Under the pieces are notes generated by a model, which worked only from the letters and a program-made list of their open reading frames with translations, was not told the origin of the DNA and did not search any database. This document shows positions 1-8,447 of a stretch of DNA of 64,000 bases, in pieces (the first letter of the stretch is position 1; the number at the start of each line of letters is the position of its first letter). Origin of the DNA: Flavobacteriales bacterium (GTDB taxonomy: Bacteria; Bacteroidota; Bacteroidia; Flavobacteriales_E; Vicingaceae); the NCBI GenBank assembly GCA_020635825.1, contig JACJZA010000007.1, positions 124,001 through 188,000 on the forward strand, read 5' to 3'. The translations under genes were made by a program, and so were the position numbers.

Positions 1-1
1 C

Positions 2-1123
2 ACCTTATTTTGGGGCTTATTTTCAGGTACTATTATCGATCGTTATCCTAGAAAAAATATCTTTTTAGGCTTATGTACAGCTGGTTTTATTATTCTTAGT
101 ACTGTATCTTTAACTGGATTTTATTTTGGAGAAGTTCCTACTTTTTTAATTGCTTTAGTGTTTTGTGCCACCATTTTCAATTTCAATATGCACTACCCCA
201 ACCTTTATGCATTTGGGCAAGAAATTACAGAAAAAGAAAATTATGGTAAAACCAATTCTTTAATTGAAATTATAGGCCAATCTACTAGTGTTGTTTCTGG
301 AGCTTTTGCGGCATTATTGCTAACTGGTATTAATTATCAACTTCTTGAAAAAATTGGATTGAAAAACATAAATATAAACATTGAACCTTGGAAATTGCAC
401 GAAATATTTTTACTAGATGCTGTTACATATGTTATTGCTTTTTCATTGATTTGGTTCATTAAATACACTCCTGTAAAACCAAAAGTAATTGATACAGGTA
501 GTGTTCTTACAAGACTCAAACAAGGTGTTGGTTTCTTGAAAAAATATCCTTTATTGTTTTATTTCGGAACTGCTTCCTTTGCAATATTTGTAGTATTGCT
601 AATTCATGTTCACCAGCTAATGCCTATTTACGTTAACAACCATTTAAAAGCAGAAGCAGGTATTTATGCCATTGCCGAAATGACTTATGCTTTTGGTGCA
701 TTACTCGCAGGAATTGGTATCAGATGGCTCTTTAAAAAAACGAATTCTGTTAAGGCCATTATTATTTTAATGATTTGCAGTATTCTGGTTTTTGAGTTGT
801 TGGTTGTTACCAAAAGTGCTTTTGTACTTTCTTTTGTTTGTTTTGTATTAGGAATATCTAATGCCGGGTCACGAATTTTAAGGATTACTTATTTATTTAA
901 TCATATTCCTAATCACATTATTGGTAGAACAGGAAGTGTTTTTCAAGCATTAAATATTCTTTCCAGATTTACACTGATATCTATTTTTACCATTCCATTT
1001 TTTAATACCGATAACAATATCATTTGGGCTTATGTAGTTGGTGGAACTTTTATTTTAGCATCATTAATTCCGCTCGTTTTCTTTTATAAAAAACTGATTG
1101 ACTTTGAAATAAGTGAAGAATAA
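2..1123 (+). CDS. MFS transporter, 5' end cut off by window edge
   Basis: The reading frame is open from base 2 to the TAA at 1121-1123, giving 373 visible residues with no start in view, so the N-terminus lies left of the window. The first visible loop, SGTIIDRYPRKN, matches the conserved loop between helices 2 and 3 of major facilitator permeases. About ten hydrophobic helices follow, and the C-terminus is short and cytoplasmic. Major facilitator proteins are inner-membrane secondary transporters or exporters; the substrate cannot be read from sequence. It is followed 85 bases later by a PaaZ-like gene on the same strand, so a link with aromatic acid use is possible but unproven. Confidence 0.85.
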   Translation, partial: TLFWGLFSGTIIDRYPRKNIFLGLCTAGFIILSTVSLTGFYFGEVPTFLIALVFCATIFNFNMHYPNLYAFGQEITEKENYGKTNSLIEIIGQSTSVVSGAFAALLLTGINYQLLEKIGLKNININIEPWKLHEIFLLDAVTYVIAFSLIWFIKYTPVKPKVIDTGSVLTRLKQGVGFLKKYPLLFYFGTASFAIFVVLLIHVHQLMPIYVNNHLKAEAGIYAIAEMTYAFGALLAGIGIRWLFKKTNSVKAIIILMICSILVFELLVVTKSAFVLSFVCFVLGISNAGSRILRITYLFNHIPNHIIGRTGSVFQALNILSRFTLISIFTIPFFNTDNNIIWAYVVGGTFILASLIPLVFFYKKLIDFEISEE

Positions 1124-1208
1124 AACATTTCTCATTTTTAGACCAGATGTTTGCTTGTTAAATAAATGGCAAACTAGTAATTTAGAAAACTTAAAAAATC
1201 ATCATTAC

Positions 1209-3281
1209 ATGAAATTACAAAATTACGCTCAAGGTAAATGGATAGAAGGCGAAGGCGAAGGAAAACCTTTATTCAATGCCATTACCGGAGAAGAAATAGC
1301 AACAGCATCGAGCAAAGGACTAGATTTTGCTGCCATGATGGATTACGCCAGAAAAGTTGGTGGTCCTTCTTTGGCAAAAATGACTTTTCAGGAAAGAGGT
1401 ATAATGCTTAAAAACCTTGCATTACATTTATTAAGTAAAAAAGCAGAGTTTTATAAATTAAGTGCTGCAACCGGTGCTACAAAAATTGATAGCTGGATTG
1501 ATATTGAAGGAGGAATTGGTAATTTGTTTGCCAATGCAAGTTTACGCCGTCAGTTTAATGATGAACCGTTTTATGTAGATGGAGAAACTGCTCCTCTATC
1601 TAAAAATGGAACTTTTATCGGTCATCATATCATGGTTTCAAAGCAAGGTGTTGCCATTCATATTAATGCATTCAACTTCCCTATTTGGGGAATGTTAGAG
1701 AAAATAGCTGTCAATTTTATGGCTGGTGTTCCTGCTATTGTAAAACCTGCAACTATTACTTCCTACCTTACCGAATTAATGGTAAAAGAAATAATAGCTT
1801 CTAACATATTACCAGAAGGGGCTCTACAATTAATTTGTGGCTCTGCTAACGGAATTATAGACCATGTGACTAACCAAGATGTGGTAACATTTACTGGCTC
1901 TGCTTCAACTGGTAAAATGTTAAAATCGAACCCAAGATTAATTGAAGAAGCTGTTCCTTTTAACATGGAAGCTGACTCATTAAACGCTTCTATTTTAGGA
2001 GAAGACGCTGTACCGGGAACAGAAGAATTTGACCTTTTCATTAAAGAAGTACAAAAAGAAATGACGGTAAAAGCAGGACAAAAATGTACTGCAGTAAGAA
2101 GAATTATAGTTCCTGAAAAATTAGTAGAAGATGTACAAATTGCTTTAGGAAAAAGGTTATCCTCTACTATAATTGGTGACCCTTCTGTAGAAGGAGTAAG
2201 AATGGGGTCATTAGCTGGTCAAGAACAATTAAAAGAAGTAAAAGAAAAAGTAACATTGCTTTCTAAATCTCAACAATTGGTTTTTGGTGATTTTGAAAAC
2301 TTTGAAGTAACAGGAGCAGATAAAAACAAAGGAGCTTTTATTTCTCCTTTCTTATTTTTAAACACCGATCCTTTTAAAAATACAGATTGCCATAATATCG
2401 AAGCTTTTGGACCTGTTTCAACAATAATTCCATACAAAGATTTAAACGAAGCCATTGAGTTAGCTAAAATGGGTAAAGGTTCTTTGGTTTGTTCTATTGT
2501 AACCAATGACGATAAAATTGCTAAAGAATTTGTGATGGGTGCAGCAGCCATGCATGGGCGTATTTTAGTATTAAATGCTGCTTGTGCAAAAGAAAGTACA
2601 GGACATGGTTCTCCAATGCCATTATTAACACATGGAGGTCCAGGACGTGCCGGAGGTGGTGAAGAAATGGGTGGAAAACGCGGTATTTTACACTATATGC
2701 AACGTACCGCTATTCAAGGTTCACCTACAATGTTAACTAAAATTACTAACCAATATCAATATGGTGGGGAGCAAATTGAATATGATAAACACGTATTCCA
2801 AAAATATTTTGAAGAAATAGAAATTGGAGAAACTGTTATCACCAGAAAACATACCGTTACCGATGCAGATATTGTCAACTTTGCAAATGTAAGTGGTGAT
2901 AATTTCTATGCTCATGTTGATGCTACCAGTTTAGATGAAACAATTTTTGAGAAAAATGTAGCTCATGGTTATTGGGTACTTTCAAAAGCAGCCGGTTTGT
3001 TTGTAGATGGTAAAAAAGGACCTGTTTTATTAAATTATGGTTTGGAAGATTGTAGATTTACGAAGCCTGTTTACCCGGGTATGACTATTGGTGTTCGTTT
3101 TACTGCTAAAGAAAAAATTTCACAAGAAAAAAAAGAGCTTAAAGAAGGAGAAGAAATTCCAAAAGGAATGGATATTAAAAAAGGTATTGTGAAATTCTTA
3201 GTAGATGTTTATGATGAAACTGGAGAAACAGTAGCTCTTGCAACAATATTAACGATGGTAAAATTTAAAAATCAGAACTAA
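1209..3281 (+). CDS. paaZ: PaaZ-like bifunctional aldehyde dehydrogenase / MaoC-type enoyl-CoA hydratase
   Basis: The 690-residue product has the length and two-domain order of PaaZ, which opens the oxepin-CoA ring and oxidises the semialdehyde during aerobic phenylacetate breakdown. The N-terminal ~520 residues are an aldehyde dehydrogenase domain with VVTFTGSASTGK, the catalytic Glu in NMEADSLN and the catalytic Cys in AGQKCTAVRR. The C-terminal ~150 residues are a MaoC hot-dog domain with SGDNFYAH, which carries the hydratase Asp and His. I chose ATG 1209 (MKLQNYAQGKWIEG) because it matches the family start; the frame is open upstream to a GTG at 1113, which would overlap the previous gene. 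The VOC and crotonase genes follow on the same strand. Remaining paa genes would lie upstream of the window. Confidence 0.88.
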   Translation: MKLQNYAQGKWIEGEGEGKPLFNAITGEEIATASSKGLDFAAMMDYARKVGGPSLAKMTFQERGIMLKNLALHLLSKKAEFYKLSAATGATKIDSWIDIEGGIGNLFANASLRRQFNDEPFYVDGETAPLSKNGTFIGHHIMVSKQGVAIHINAFNFPIWGMLEKIAVNFMAGVPAIVKPATITSYLTELMVKEIIASNILPEGALQLICGSANGIIDHVTNQDVVTFTGSASTGKMLKSNPRLIEEAVPFNMEADSLNASILGEDAVPGTEEFDLFIKEVQKEMTVKAGQKCTAVRRIIVPEKLVEDVQIALGKRLSSTIIGDPSVEGVRMGSLAGQEQLKEVKEKVTLLSKSQQLVFGDFENFEVTGADKNKGAFISPFLFLNTDPFKNTDCHNIEAFGPVSTIIPYKDLNEAIELAKMGKGSLVCSIVTNDDKIAKEFVMGAAAMHGRILVLNAACAKESTGHGSPMPLLTHGGPGRAGGGEEMGGKRGILHYMQRTAIQGSPTMLTKITNQYQYGGEQIEYDKHVFQKYFEEIEIGETVITRKHTVTDADIVNFANVSGDNFYAHVDATSLDETIFEKNVAHGYWVLSKAAGLFVDGKKGPVLLNYGLEDCRFTKPVYPGMTIGVRFTAKEKISQEKKELKEGEEIPKGMDIKKGIVKFLVDVYDETGETVALATILTMVKFKNQN

Positions 3282-3320
3282 AGTAGAAAGTGAAAAGCTT
3301 GTAAAGTGTAAAGATAAATA

Positions 3321-3371
3321 CTTTATAAACTTTCTAGCTTTATAAACTTTCTAACTTTATAAACTTTTAAA
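3321..3371. repeat. Three tandem copies of a 17-base AT-rich unit
   Basis: Copies lie at 3321-3337, 3338-3354 and 3355-3371, each beginning CTTTATAAACTTT. Copies 1 and 2 differ only in the last base; copy 3 is diverged at its end. The array fills most of the gap between the paaZ-like and VOC genes. Its reverse complement resembles an intergenic stretch at 29749-29776, so it seems to belong to a dispersed family. Confidence 0.8.
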
Positions 3372-3380
3372 CTCAACAAT

Positions 3381-3767
3381 ATGTTAAACTCTCTCACTCC
3401 CAACCTAATGGTAAACGATGTAGAAGAAACCATCGAATACTATACAGATATATTAGGATTTACATTATTAAGAACAGTTCCAGAAACTGGCAAACTGGAT
3501 TGGGCAATGGTAAAACGAAATGATGTTTTATTAATGTTCCAGTCTACCAATAGTTTAACCAAAGAACTTCCTAAATTAAAATCTCAAAAACCAGGAGGTG
3601 GTTTAACATTCTACATTAAAGTAGATAGAATAACAGAACTACATGAAGAATTATACAATAATGAAGTAGAAATTATTTCTGATTTAGAAAGTACTTTCTA
3701 CGATACAATAGAATTCTCTATTGTTGATGTAAATGGATATGTATTAACTTTCTCTGAAGAAAAATAA
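3381..3767 (+). CDS. VOC (glyoxalase / bleomycin-resistance fold) protein
   Basis: This is a single VOC-fold protein of 128 residues. The start LTPNLMVNDVEETIEYYTDILGF is the usual first beta-alpha-beta of the fold, and the C-terminal half repeats the pattern with FSIVDVNGYVLTFSEE, including a metal-ligand-like Glu near the end. The family covers metal-dependent lyases, isomerases, dioxygenases and antibiotic-binding proteins, so the reaction is not determined. It begins 99 bases after the paaZ-like gene and ends 5 bases before the crotonase gene, so it is probably co-transcribed with them. Confidence 0.8.
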   Translation: MLNSLTPNLMVNDVEETIEYYTDILGFTLLRTVPETGKLDWAMVKRNDVLLMFQSTNSLTKELPKLKSQKPGGGLTFYIKVDRITELHEELYNNEVEIISDLESTFYDTIEFSIVDVNGYVLTFSEEK

Positions 3768-3772
3768 AAAAT

Positions 3773-4546
3773 ATGAGCGAAACAATAATTGAACAAGGAT
3801 CTGTAGAATTTTTAATTGAAAACGGAATTGCAACTATTGAGTTTTTCCACCCTATGAGCAATTCGTTGCCGGGAAAAATATTGAACAAATTAGCAAATAC
3901 CATTACTGAAGTTGGAAATAACGACGATGTAAAAGTTATCATACTAAAATCTAAAGGAGATAGAGCTTTTTGTGCCGGAGCTAGTTTTGATGAACTAATT
4001 TCTATCGAAGATTTTGAAACCGGAAAAGAATTTTTCTCAGGTTTTGCTAAAGTAATTAACGCAGCACGTAAATGTCCAAAATTCATTATTGGGCGTGTAC
4101 AAGGAAAAGCAGTTGGTGGTGGAGTTGGAATGGCTAGTGCTGTTGATTTCTGCTATGCCACAAAACACGCATCAGTAAAATTAAGTGAATTAGCTGTAGG
4201 AATAGGTCCTTTTGTTGTTGGGCCTGCGGTAGAAAGAAAAGTTGGCACTTCTGCCATGAGTATGATGGCTATTAATGCTACTGAATGGTATTCTGCAGAG
4301 TGGGCACAAGAAAAAGGATTGTATGCAGAAACATTCGAAACTCTAGAAGAAATGGATAAAGCTATTGATGTCTTAGCTGAAAAACTCGCTAAATCTAATC
4401 CTGAAGCGATGAGTATGCTTAAAAAAGTATTTTGGGAGGGTACAGAAAACTGGGGTGAACTTTTATTAGATCGTGCAGCAATGAGTGGCAAGTTAGTACT
4501 TTCTGATTTTACTAGAAATGCTATTAATGCTTTTAAAAAGAAATAA
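3773..4546 (+). CDS. Enoyl-CoA hydratase/isomerase (crotonase) family protein
   Basis: The 257-residue crotonase-fold protein has the oxyanion-hole segments DRAFCAGASFDEL and GKAVGGGVGMASAVD. The second of the two classic hydratase glutamates is present (KLSELAVGIGP). The first, normally in a GGGCELA-type segment, is replaced by Gly (GGGVGMA). Loss of one Glu is common in crotonases acting as isomerases or other lyases, so a simple hydratase role is uncertain. With the adjacent paaZ-like gene, a role in phenylacetyl-CoA or related acyl-CoA breakdown is a reasonable inference; I do not assign PaaF or PaaG. A strong terminator follows at 4567-4596, closing this unit. Confidence 0.82.
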   Translation: MSETIIEQGSVEFLIENGIATIEFFHPMSNSLPGKILNKLANTITEVGNNDDVKVIILKSKGDRAFCAGASFDELISIEDFETGKEFFSGFAKVINAARKCPKFIIGRVQGKAVGGGVGMASAVDFCYATKHASVKLSELAVGIGPFVVGPAVERKVGTSAMSMMAINATEWYSAEWAQEKGLYAETFETLEEMDKAIDVLAEKLAKSNPEAMSMLKKVFWEGTENWGELLLDRAAMSGKLVLSDFTRNAINAFKKK

Positions 4547-4566
4547 TAAACCTGATTAAAAACACT

Positions 4567-4596
4567 TAAAGCCCTGACAAATGTCAGGGCTTTTTT
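4567..4596 (+). terminator. Rho-independent terminator after crotonase gene
   Basis: GCCCTGAC (4571-4578) pairs with GTCAGGGC (4583-4590) around an AAAT loop, followed by a run of T. It closes the paaZ-like/VOC/crotonase unit. Confidence 0.92.
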
Positions 4597-4649
4597 AATT
4601 TAAAAAATTAAACTTTATAGTATGCTAAATAAGTAAAAAAACTAACAAT

Positions 4650-5069
4650 ATGAGTCAATTAGTAGAATTAAATCAAGGAGAAATTAAAGTAAACTTTTCA
4701 TCAGCAACTTCAGGGAAATTAACATTTAAAGATTTAGGAATCAATAATGAAGACCTATCTTTTGAGGGTGGCTTAGTAAGATTGGTATTTGATTTTGAAG
4801 GAATTGGTGAACACAGTTATTTTCAAATGCCAACAGTAAGTATAGCTTACAAAGAAGAAATGGGTGAAACACATTGGCAATGTGATTTTAATGAAGAAAC
4901 AATCTTAGACAAAACTGATCATCATGGTCATTCAACTATTATTTTACTGAATAGAGATAAATTAAGTAAATTAGAACATCACCACAAAAATGCGTTAATA
5001 GTTCATGGCGAATTTCCAAAACCTGTTCATATTTTAGCTGAAGAATCTTATGTTAATTTTTTCAATTAG
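4650..5069 (+). CDS. Hypothetical protein, His-rich C-terminal half
   Basis: I do not recognise this 139-residue protein. It has no signal peptide, lipobox or membrane segment. The first half looks like a beta-rich domain (alternating hydrophobic residues, VRLVFDFEGIGEHSYF). The second half contains clustered histidines (TDHHGHS, LEHHHK and VHGEF), which could bind a metal, though this is only inference. It stands as its own unit between two terminators, at 4567-4596 and 5091-5120. The codon use looks like that of neighbouring genes, and the frame is intact, so it is probably a real gene. Confidence 0.7.
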   Translation: MSQLVELNQGEIKVNFSSATSGKLTFKDLGINNEDLSFEGGLVRLVFDFEGIGEHSYFQMPTVSIAYKEEMGETHWQCDFNEETILDKTDHHGHSTIILLNRDKLSKLEHHHKNALIVHGEFPKPVHILAEESYVNFFN

Positions 5070-5090
5070 AATTGGAATTATTTGAAGAAT

Positions 5091-5120
5091 AAAAAAGGAA
5101 GCAAATTGCTTCCTTTTTTA
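5091..5120 (+). terminator. Rho-independent terminator after the His-rich orphan
   Basis: GGAAGC (5098-5103) pairs with GCTTCC (5107-5112) with flanking A and T runs, so it could act in both directions. Confidence 0.85.
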
Positions 5121-5184
5121 TTAGGGCAAATGCCGTATAGACTTGTGCTTTTTAATCTATTAATTTCACAGAAAAAAACTCGTT

Positions 5185-6906
5185 ATGAAATTACTCAACT
5201 TATTTATCTCTCTTTTTATTCTATCAACCATCAGTTATAGCCAAGAAACTGTACTTATTGATGAAGACTTTAGCGACAATTCTTTCGAATGGTATGAAAA
5301 TGATGGTGAAAATATTAAATGCACCATAAGGGATGGTCATTATTATTTAAAAAATAAAACTGAATCTTCTAGGTGGATTTATCAAGGATTATCAAATCTA
5401 GACCCTGATGAAGAAGATTTTACAATTGAGATGAGAGTAAGACAAATTTCAGGAGATAAATCCTATGCATTTGGTATGTTATTCTCCATGTATTCTGACA
5501 ATAGTGCTTACCAACAGTTTTTTATTACATCAAATGGTCAATATAAATTAAACCATTATTACAGTGAACAAGACCATATCATGGTAAATTATACTGAGCA
5601 TGAAGCAATTGAGAAAGGTTATAAATACAATACCATTAAAGTAGTAAAAACTGCTAATATTGTCTCTTACTACATAAATGATGTTCTTGTTCATAAAGCA
5701 GGTAGATTTAGTTATTTTGGTTCTCGAATAGCTTTTTTTACTGGTTATAAAATGGAAGTTGAATTTGACTATCTCAAAATCACAAAATCACCCAGACAAC
5801 TTTCATTAGTTAAAAATGCAAATGATATTGGTGATAAAGTGAAACTAAGCAACAAAATTAATTCTGAATATGAGGAATTGGTTCCTATTATTACTGCTGA
5901 TGGAAAAACGCTTTATTGTGTAAGAGCCGATACTCCAGATAATTATGGTGATGCAAAAGATGACCAAGATATATGGATTTCTACCCTAGATGAAAATGGA
6001 GAATGGACACAACTTAAAAATTTCGGAAAACCACTAAATAATACCGGAAACAACTTTTTGGTTTCTGCTTCACCTGACAATAATTCATTAATTGTAGCAA
6101 ACACATATAAAGAAGATGGCTCAGCAAACACAAGTGGCTTATCTATTTCGAACAAAACAGTTGATGGATGGGAAATTCCTAAAGCTTTTGTTATTGAAGA
6201 TTTTTATAACGATAATGACTATGTTGCTTATTTTTTATGCTCAGATAATAAAACACTAATACTTTCAGTAGAAAGAAAAGAAGGACAAGGAGAAAAAGAC
6301 CTTTATGTAAGTTTTCTAAAAGATAAAAACACTTGGTCAAAACCTAAAAATTTAGGATTGACTATTAACACCTTTGAAGATGAAACTAATCCTTTTGTTG
6401 CAGCTGATAACAAAACACTTTATTTCTCATCTAGAGGTTTACCCGGTTATGGAGCTTTTGACATATTTGTTTCAAAAAGATTAGATGATACTTGGACTAA
6501 TTGGAGTGAACCTAAAAATTTAGGTCCAAAGGTAAACACTCCATCTTCAGAACTGGGTTACTTTTTAGATGCAAAAGGTGAATATGCTTACTTATCTTCT
6601 GGTGGTGATATTTGGAAAATTGAAAACTCAGAAAAACCTGAAGCTGTTGTTTTAGTTTCAGGTGTTACCTTCAACAAAAAAAACAATCAACCAATGGGTG
6701 CAAAAATCAGATATTATGATTTGGAATCGAATGTAGAGCTCGGTATTGCAACCTCAAACCCCACTACAGGAGAATATAAAATAGTTCTTCCTGCGGGTAA
6801 ACTCTATAGTTTCTTGGCACAGCAAGATGGATTCTACCCTATCAGTGAAAACTTAGATTTAAAAGAACTAACTGTTTACAACGAAAAAATAAAGACTTAT
6901 ACTTGA
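5185..6906 (+). CDS. OmpA-family envelope protein, N-terminal part (beta-sandwich and PD40 propeller)
   Basis: Residues 1-19 form a signal peptide (LFISLFILSTISYSQ). Residues ~25-205 resemble a LamG-like jelly roll (VLIDEDFSDN at the start, VEFDYLKI at the end). Residues ~215-490 carry PD40/WD40-like propeller repeats, seen as recurring KTLYFSSRG and DIFVSKR type strands. A short carboxypeptidase-regulatory-like domain follows (VSGVTFNKKNNQPMGAKIRYYD). Homologous proteins normally continue directly into an OmpA peptidoglycan-binding domain. Here the frame ends with TGA at 6904-6906, and that domain lies in the -1 frame. The conserved linker (KDLYLMPIEKG) is readable only in the downstream frame, so this is best seen as the front part of one frame-disrupted gene. 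Confidence 0.85.
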   Translation: MKLLNLFISLFILSTISYSQETVLIDEDFSDNSFEWYENDGENIKCTIRDGHYYLKNKTESSRWIYQGLSNLDPDEEDFTIEMRVRQISGDKSYAFGMLFSMYSDNSAYQQFFITSNGQYKLNHYYSEQDHIMVNYTEHEAIEKGYKYNTIKVVKTANIVSYYINDVLVHKAGRFSYFGSRIAFFTGYKMEVEFDYLKITKSPRQLSLVKNANDIGDKVKLSNKINSEYEELVPIITADGKTLYCVRADTPDNYGDAKDDQDIWISTLDENGEWTQLKNFGKPLNNTGNNFLVSASPDNNSLIVANTYKEDGSANTSGLSISNKTVDGWEIPKAFVIEDFYNDNDYVAYFLCSDNKTLILSVERKEGQGEKDLYVSFLKDKNTWSKPKNLGLTINTFEDETNPFVAADNKTLYFSSRGLPGYGAFDIFVSKRLDDTWTNWSEPKNLGPKVNTPSSELGYFLDAKGEYAYLSSGGDIWKIENSEKPEAVVLVSGVTFNKKNNQPMGAKIRYYDLESNVELGIATSNPTTGEYKIVLPAGKLYSFLAQQDGFYPISENLDLKELTVYNEKIKTYT

Positions 6907-7259
6907 TGCCTATTGAAAAAGGAGAAATCATTCGATTAAATAATATATTCTTTGAGTTTAATAAAGCAGATTTAAAAAGCGAATCATTTAATGAATTAGA
7001 TAGACTTTATTCGATTTTAATAGATAATAAAACTCTTAAAATTGAAATAAGCGGGCACACTGATGACAAGGGAAGTGATGAATACAACAAATCTTTATCA
7101 AACAGCAGAGCAAATTCAGTAATGAATTATTTAACTTCTAAAGGAATTGATAAGACTAGACTAACAGCAGTTGGATATGGAGAAAGTCAACCAGTTGTTG
7201 CAAACGATACAGATGAAAATCGAGCCATTAATAGAAGAGTAGAATTTAAAGTATTATAA
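6906..7259 (+). CDS. OmpA C-terminal domain fragment (peptidoglycan-binding)
   Basis: A 117-residue OmpA-like domain runs from the ATG overlapping the previous stop (TGATG). It shows NNIFFEFNKADLK, the ISGHTDDKGSDEYNKSLS segment and a conserved SRAN Arg, which with the Asp of HTDDKG binds diaminopimelate in OmpA-family proteins. It has no signal peptide, so as a free protein it would stay in the cytoplasm, away from peptidoglycan. Together with the readable upstream linker in the same frame, this makes it very likely the C-terminus of the preceding protein after a one-base loss in the A run at 6884-6889. Translational coupling cannot be excluded. Confidence 0.75.
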   Translation: MPIEKGEIIRLNNIFFEFNKADLKSESFNELDRLYSILIDNKTLKIEISGHTDDKGSDEYNKSLSNSRANSVMNYLTSKGIDKTRLTAVGYGESQPVVANDTDENRAINRRVEFKVL

Positions 7260-7260
7260 T

Positions 7261-7296
7261 AAAAAAAGAAGGAGTAAAACTCCTTCTTTTTTTTTT
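7261..7296. terminator. Bidirectional terminator between OmpA-domain gene and ilvE
   Basis: AGAAGGAG pairs with CTCCTTCT around a short loop, with a long A run before and a T run after. It sits between convergent genes and can serve both. Confidence 0.92.
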
Positions 7297-8353
7297 ATAT
7301 CTTATAATTCCAATTGTGTTTATCTTCTACTCTACCTCTTTTAATATCATCTAAAGCATGAGAAATTTTATTTGATAATTCTCTTTCAGAAATTGGAGGT
7401 AATTCAAATCTTTCATCCTTGAATGTAATTGAGGCAACTTGTGCAATTGTAGCTGCAGTACCTGTACCAAAAACGTCTTTTAAAAGACCTTTTTTAGCGG
7501 CATCAATAATTTCAGTTACAGAAACTCTTCTTTCCTCTATTATTATTCCCATCTCTTTTGCAAGTGTTAAAACACTATCTCGGGTAATACCAGCTAAAGT
7601 TGTTTTGAAATCAAGGTTTGGAGTGATTAACTTATCACCTATATGGAACATTACATTCATAGTACCTGATTCTTCAATATATTCATGATTAACAGAATCT
7701 GTCCATATTAATTGCTGATAACCTGCATCCTGACCAAGTTTTGCGGGATATAAAGCCGCAGCATAATTTCCTGCTGCTTTCGCAAAACCTACTCCACCTT
7801 CTGTAGCTCTTGAATAATGTGTTTCAATTTTTACATTTACAGCTTGGCTGTAATAAGAATTTACAGGGGCTGTAAAAATCATAAATTTATACTCTTCAGA
7901 TGGTCTTACACCTAATAATTGCTCACTTGCAAACATAAAAGGCCTAATATACAATGAACTGCCCTCATTTTTAGGTACCCATTCAGAATCTAATTTTAAA
8001 AGTTGCGTCAATCCTTCCATAAATATTTCTTCCGGAATCTCAGGCATACACATTCTTTTTGCAGAAATATTTAAACGACGAGCATTATCATAAGGTCTAA
8101 ACAATAATGTTTCATTGTTTACCCCTTTGTATGCTTTCATTCCTTCAAATATAGATTGCCCATAATGTAGAGCAGCACAAGCCGGACTAATTTCAATTGG
8201 TGCAAAAGGAACAATTTTTAAATTTGACCACTTACCATCTTTGTAATCAGCCACAAACATATGGTCAGAAAATTGTTTTCCAAATACGATGTTGCTAAAA
8301 TCAACAGTTGAAATTTTTGATTCCGAAATTTTTTCAATAGATATCTTACTCAT
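7295..8353 (-). CDS. ilvE: Branched-chain amino acid aminotransferase
   Basis: This PLP fold-type IV aminotransferase interconverts leucine, isoleucine and valine with their 2-oxo acids, using glutamate/2-oxoglutarate. Visible family segments are HYGQSIFEGMKAYK, RLNISAKRMCMPEIP, the PLP-lysine region (GVGFAKAAGNYAAAL), EYIEESGTMNVMF and FGTGTAATIAQV. I prefer the ATG at 8353 (MSKISIEK), which gives 352 residues and matches family starts; in-frame ATGs at 8365 and 8371 are possible. A TAAATTCG sequence at 8394-8401 (minus) is a weak -7 candidate. The fused E1 dehydrogenase a few genes upstream would act on the resulting 2-oxo acids. Confidence 0.93.
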   Translation of the reverse strand: MSKISIEKISESKISTVDFSNIVFGKQFSDHMFVADYKDGKWSNLKIVPFAPIEISPACAALHYGQSIFEGMKAYKGVNNETLLFRPYDNARRLNISAKRMCMPEIPEEIFMEGLTQLLKLDSEWVPKNEGSSLYIRPFMFASEQLLGVRPSEEYKFMIFTAPVNSYYSQAVNVKIETHYSRATEGGVGFAKAAGNYAAALYPAKLGQDAGYQQLIWTDSVNHEYIEESGTMNVMFHIGDKLITPNLDFKTTLAGITRDSVLTLAKEMGIIIEERRVSVTEIIDAAKKGLLKDVFGTGTAATIAQVASITFKDERFELPPISERELSNKISHALDDIKRGRVEDKHNWNYKI

Positions 8354-8447
8354 TTCTTCTATCATCTTCACTCTAAAGTTTGTATTATACTTGCGAATTT
8401 ACCCATTATTTAGAATAAAATACAGGTTTAGATAATGTAAATAAAGA

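Noticed and set aside
1113..1208. Upstream GTG start of the paaZ-like gene (adds 32 residues)
   Set aside because: The extension overlaps the MFS stop and does not look like the family N-terminus. ATG 1209 fits the known start and length.
6884..6892. Programmed -1 frameshift site at the A run
   Set aside because: The zero-frame codons are GAA AAA ATA, which does not match a dnaX-type X XXY YYZ heptamer, and no downstream stem is obvious. A one-base deletion explains the data more simply.
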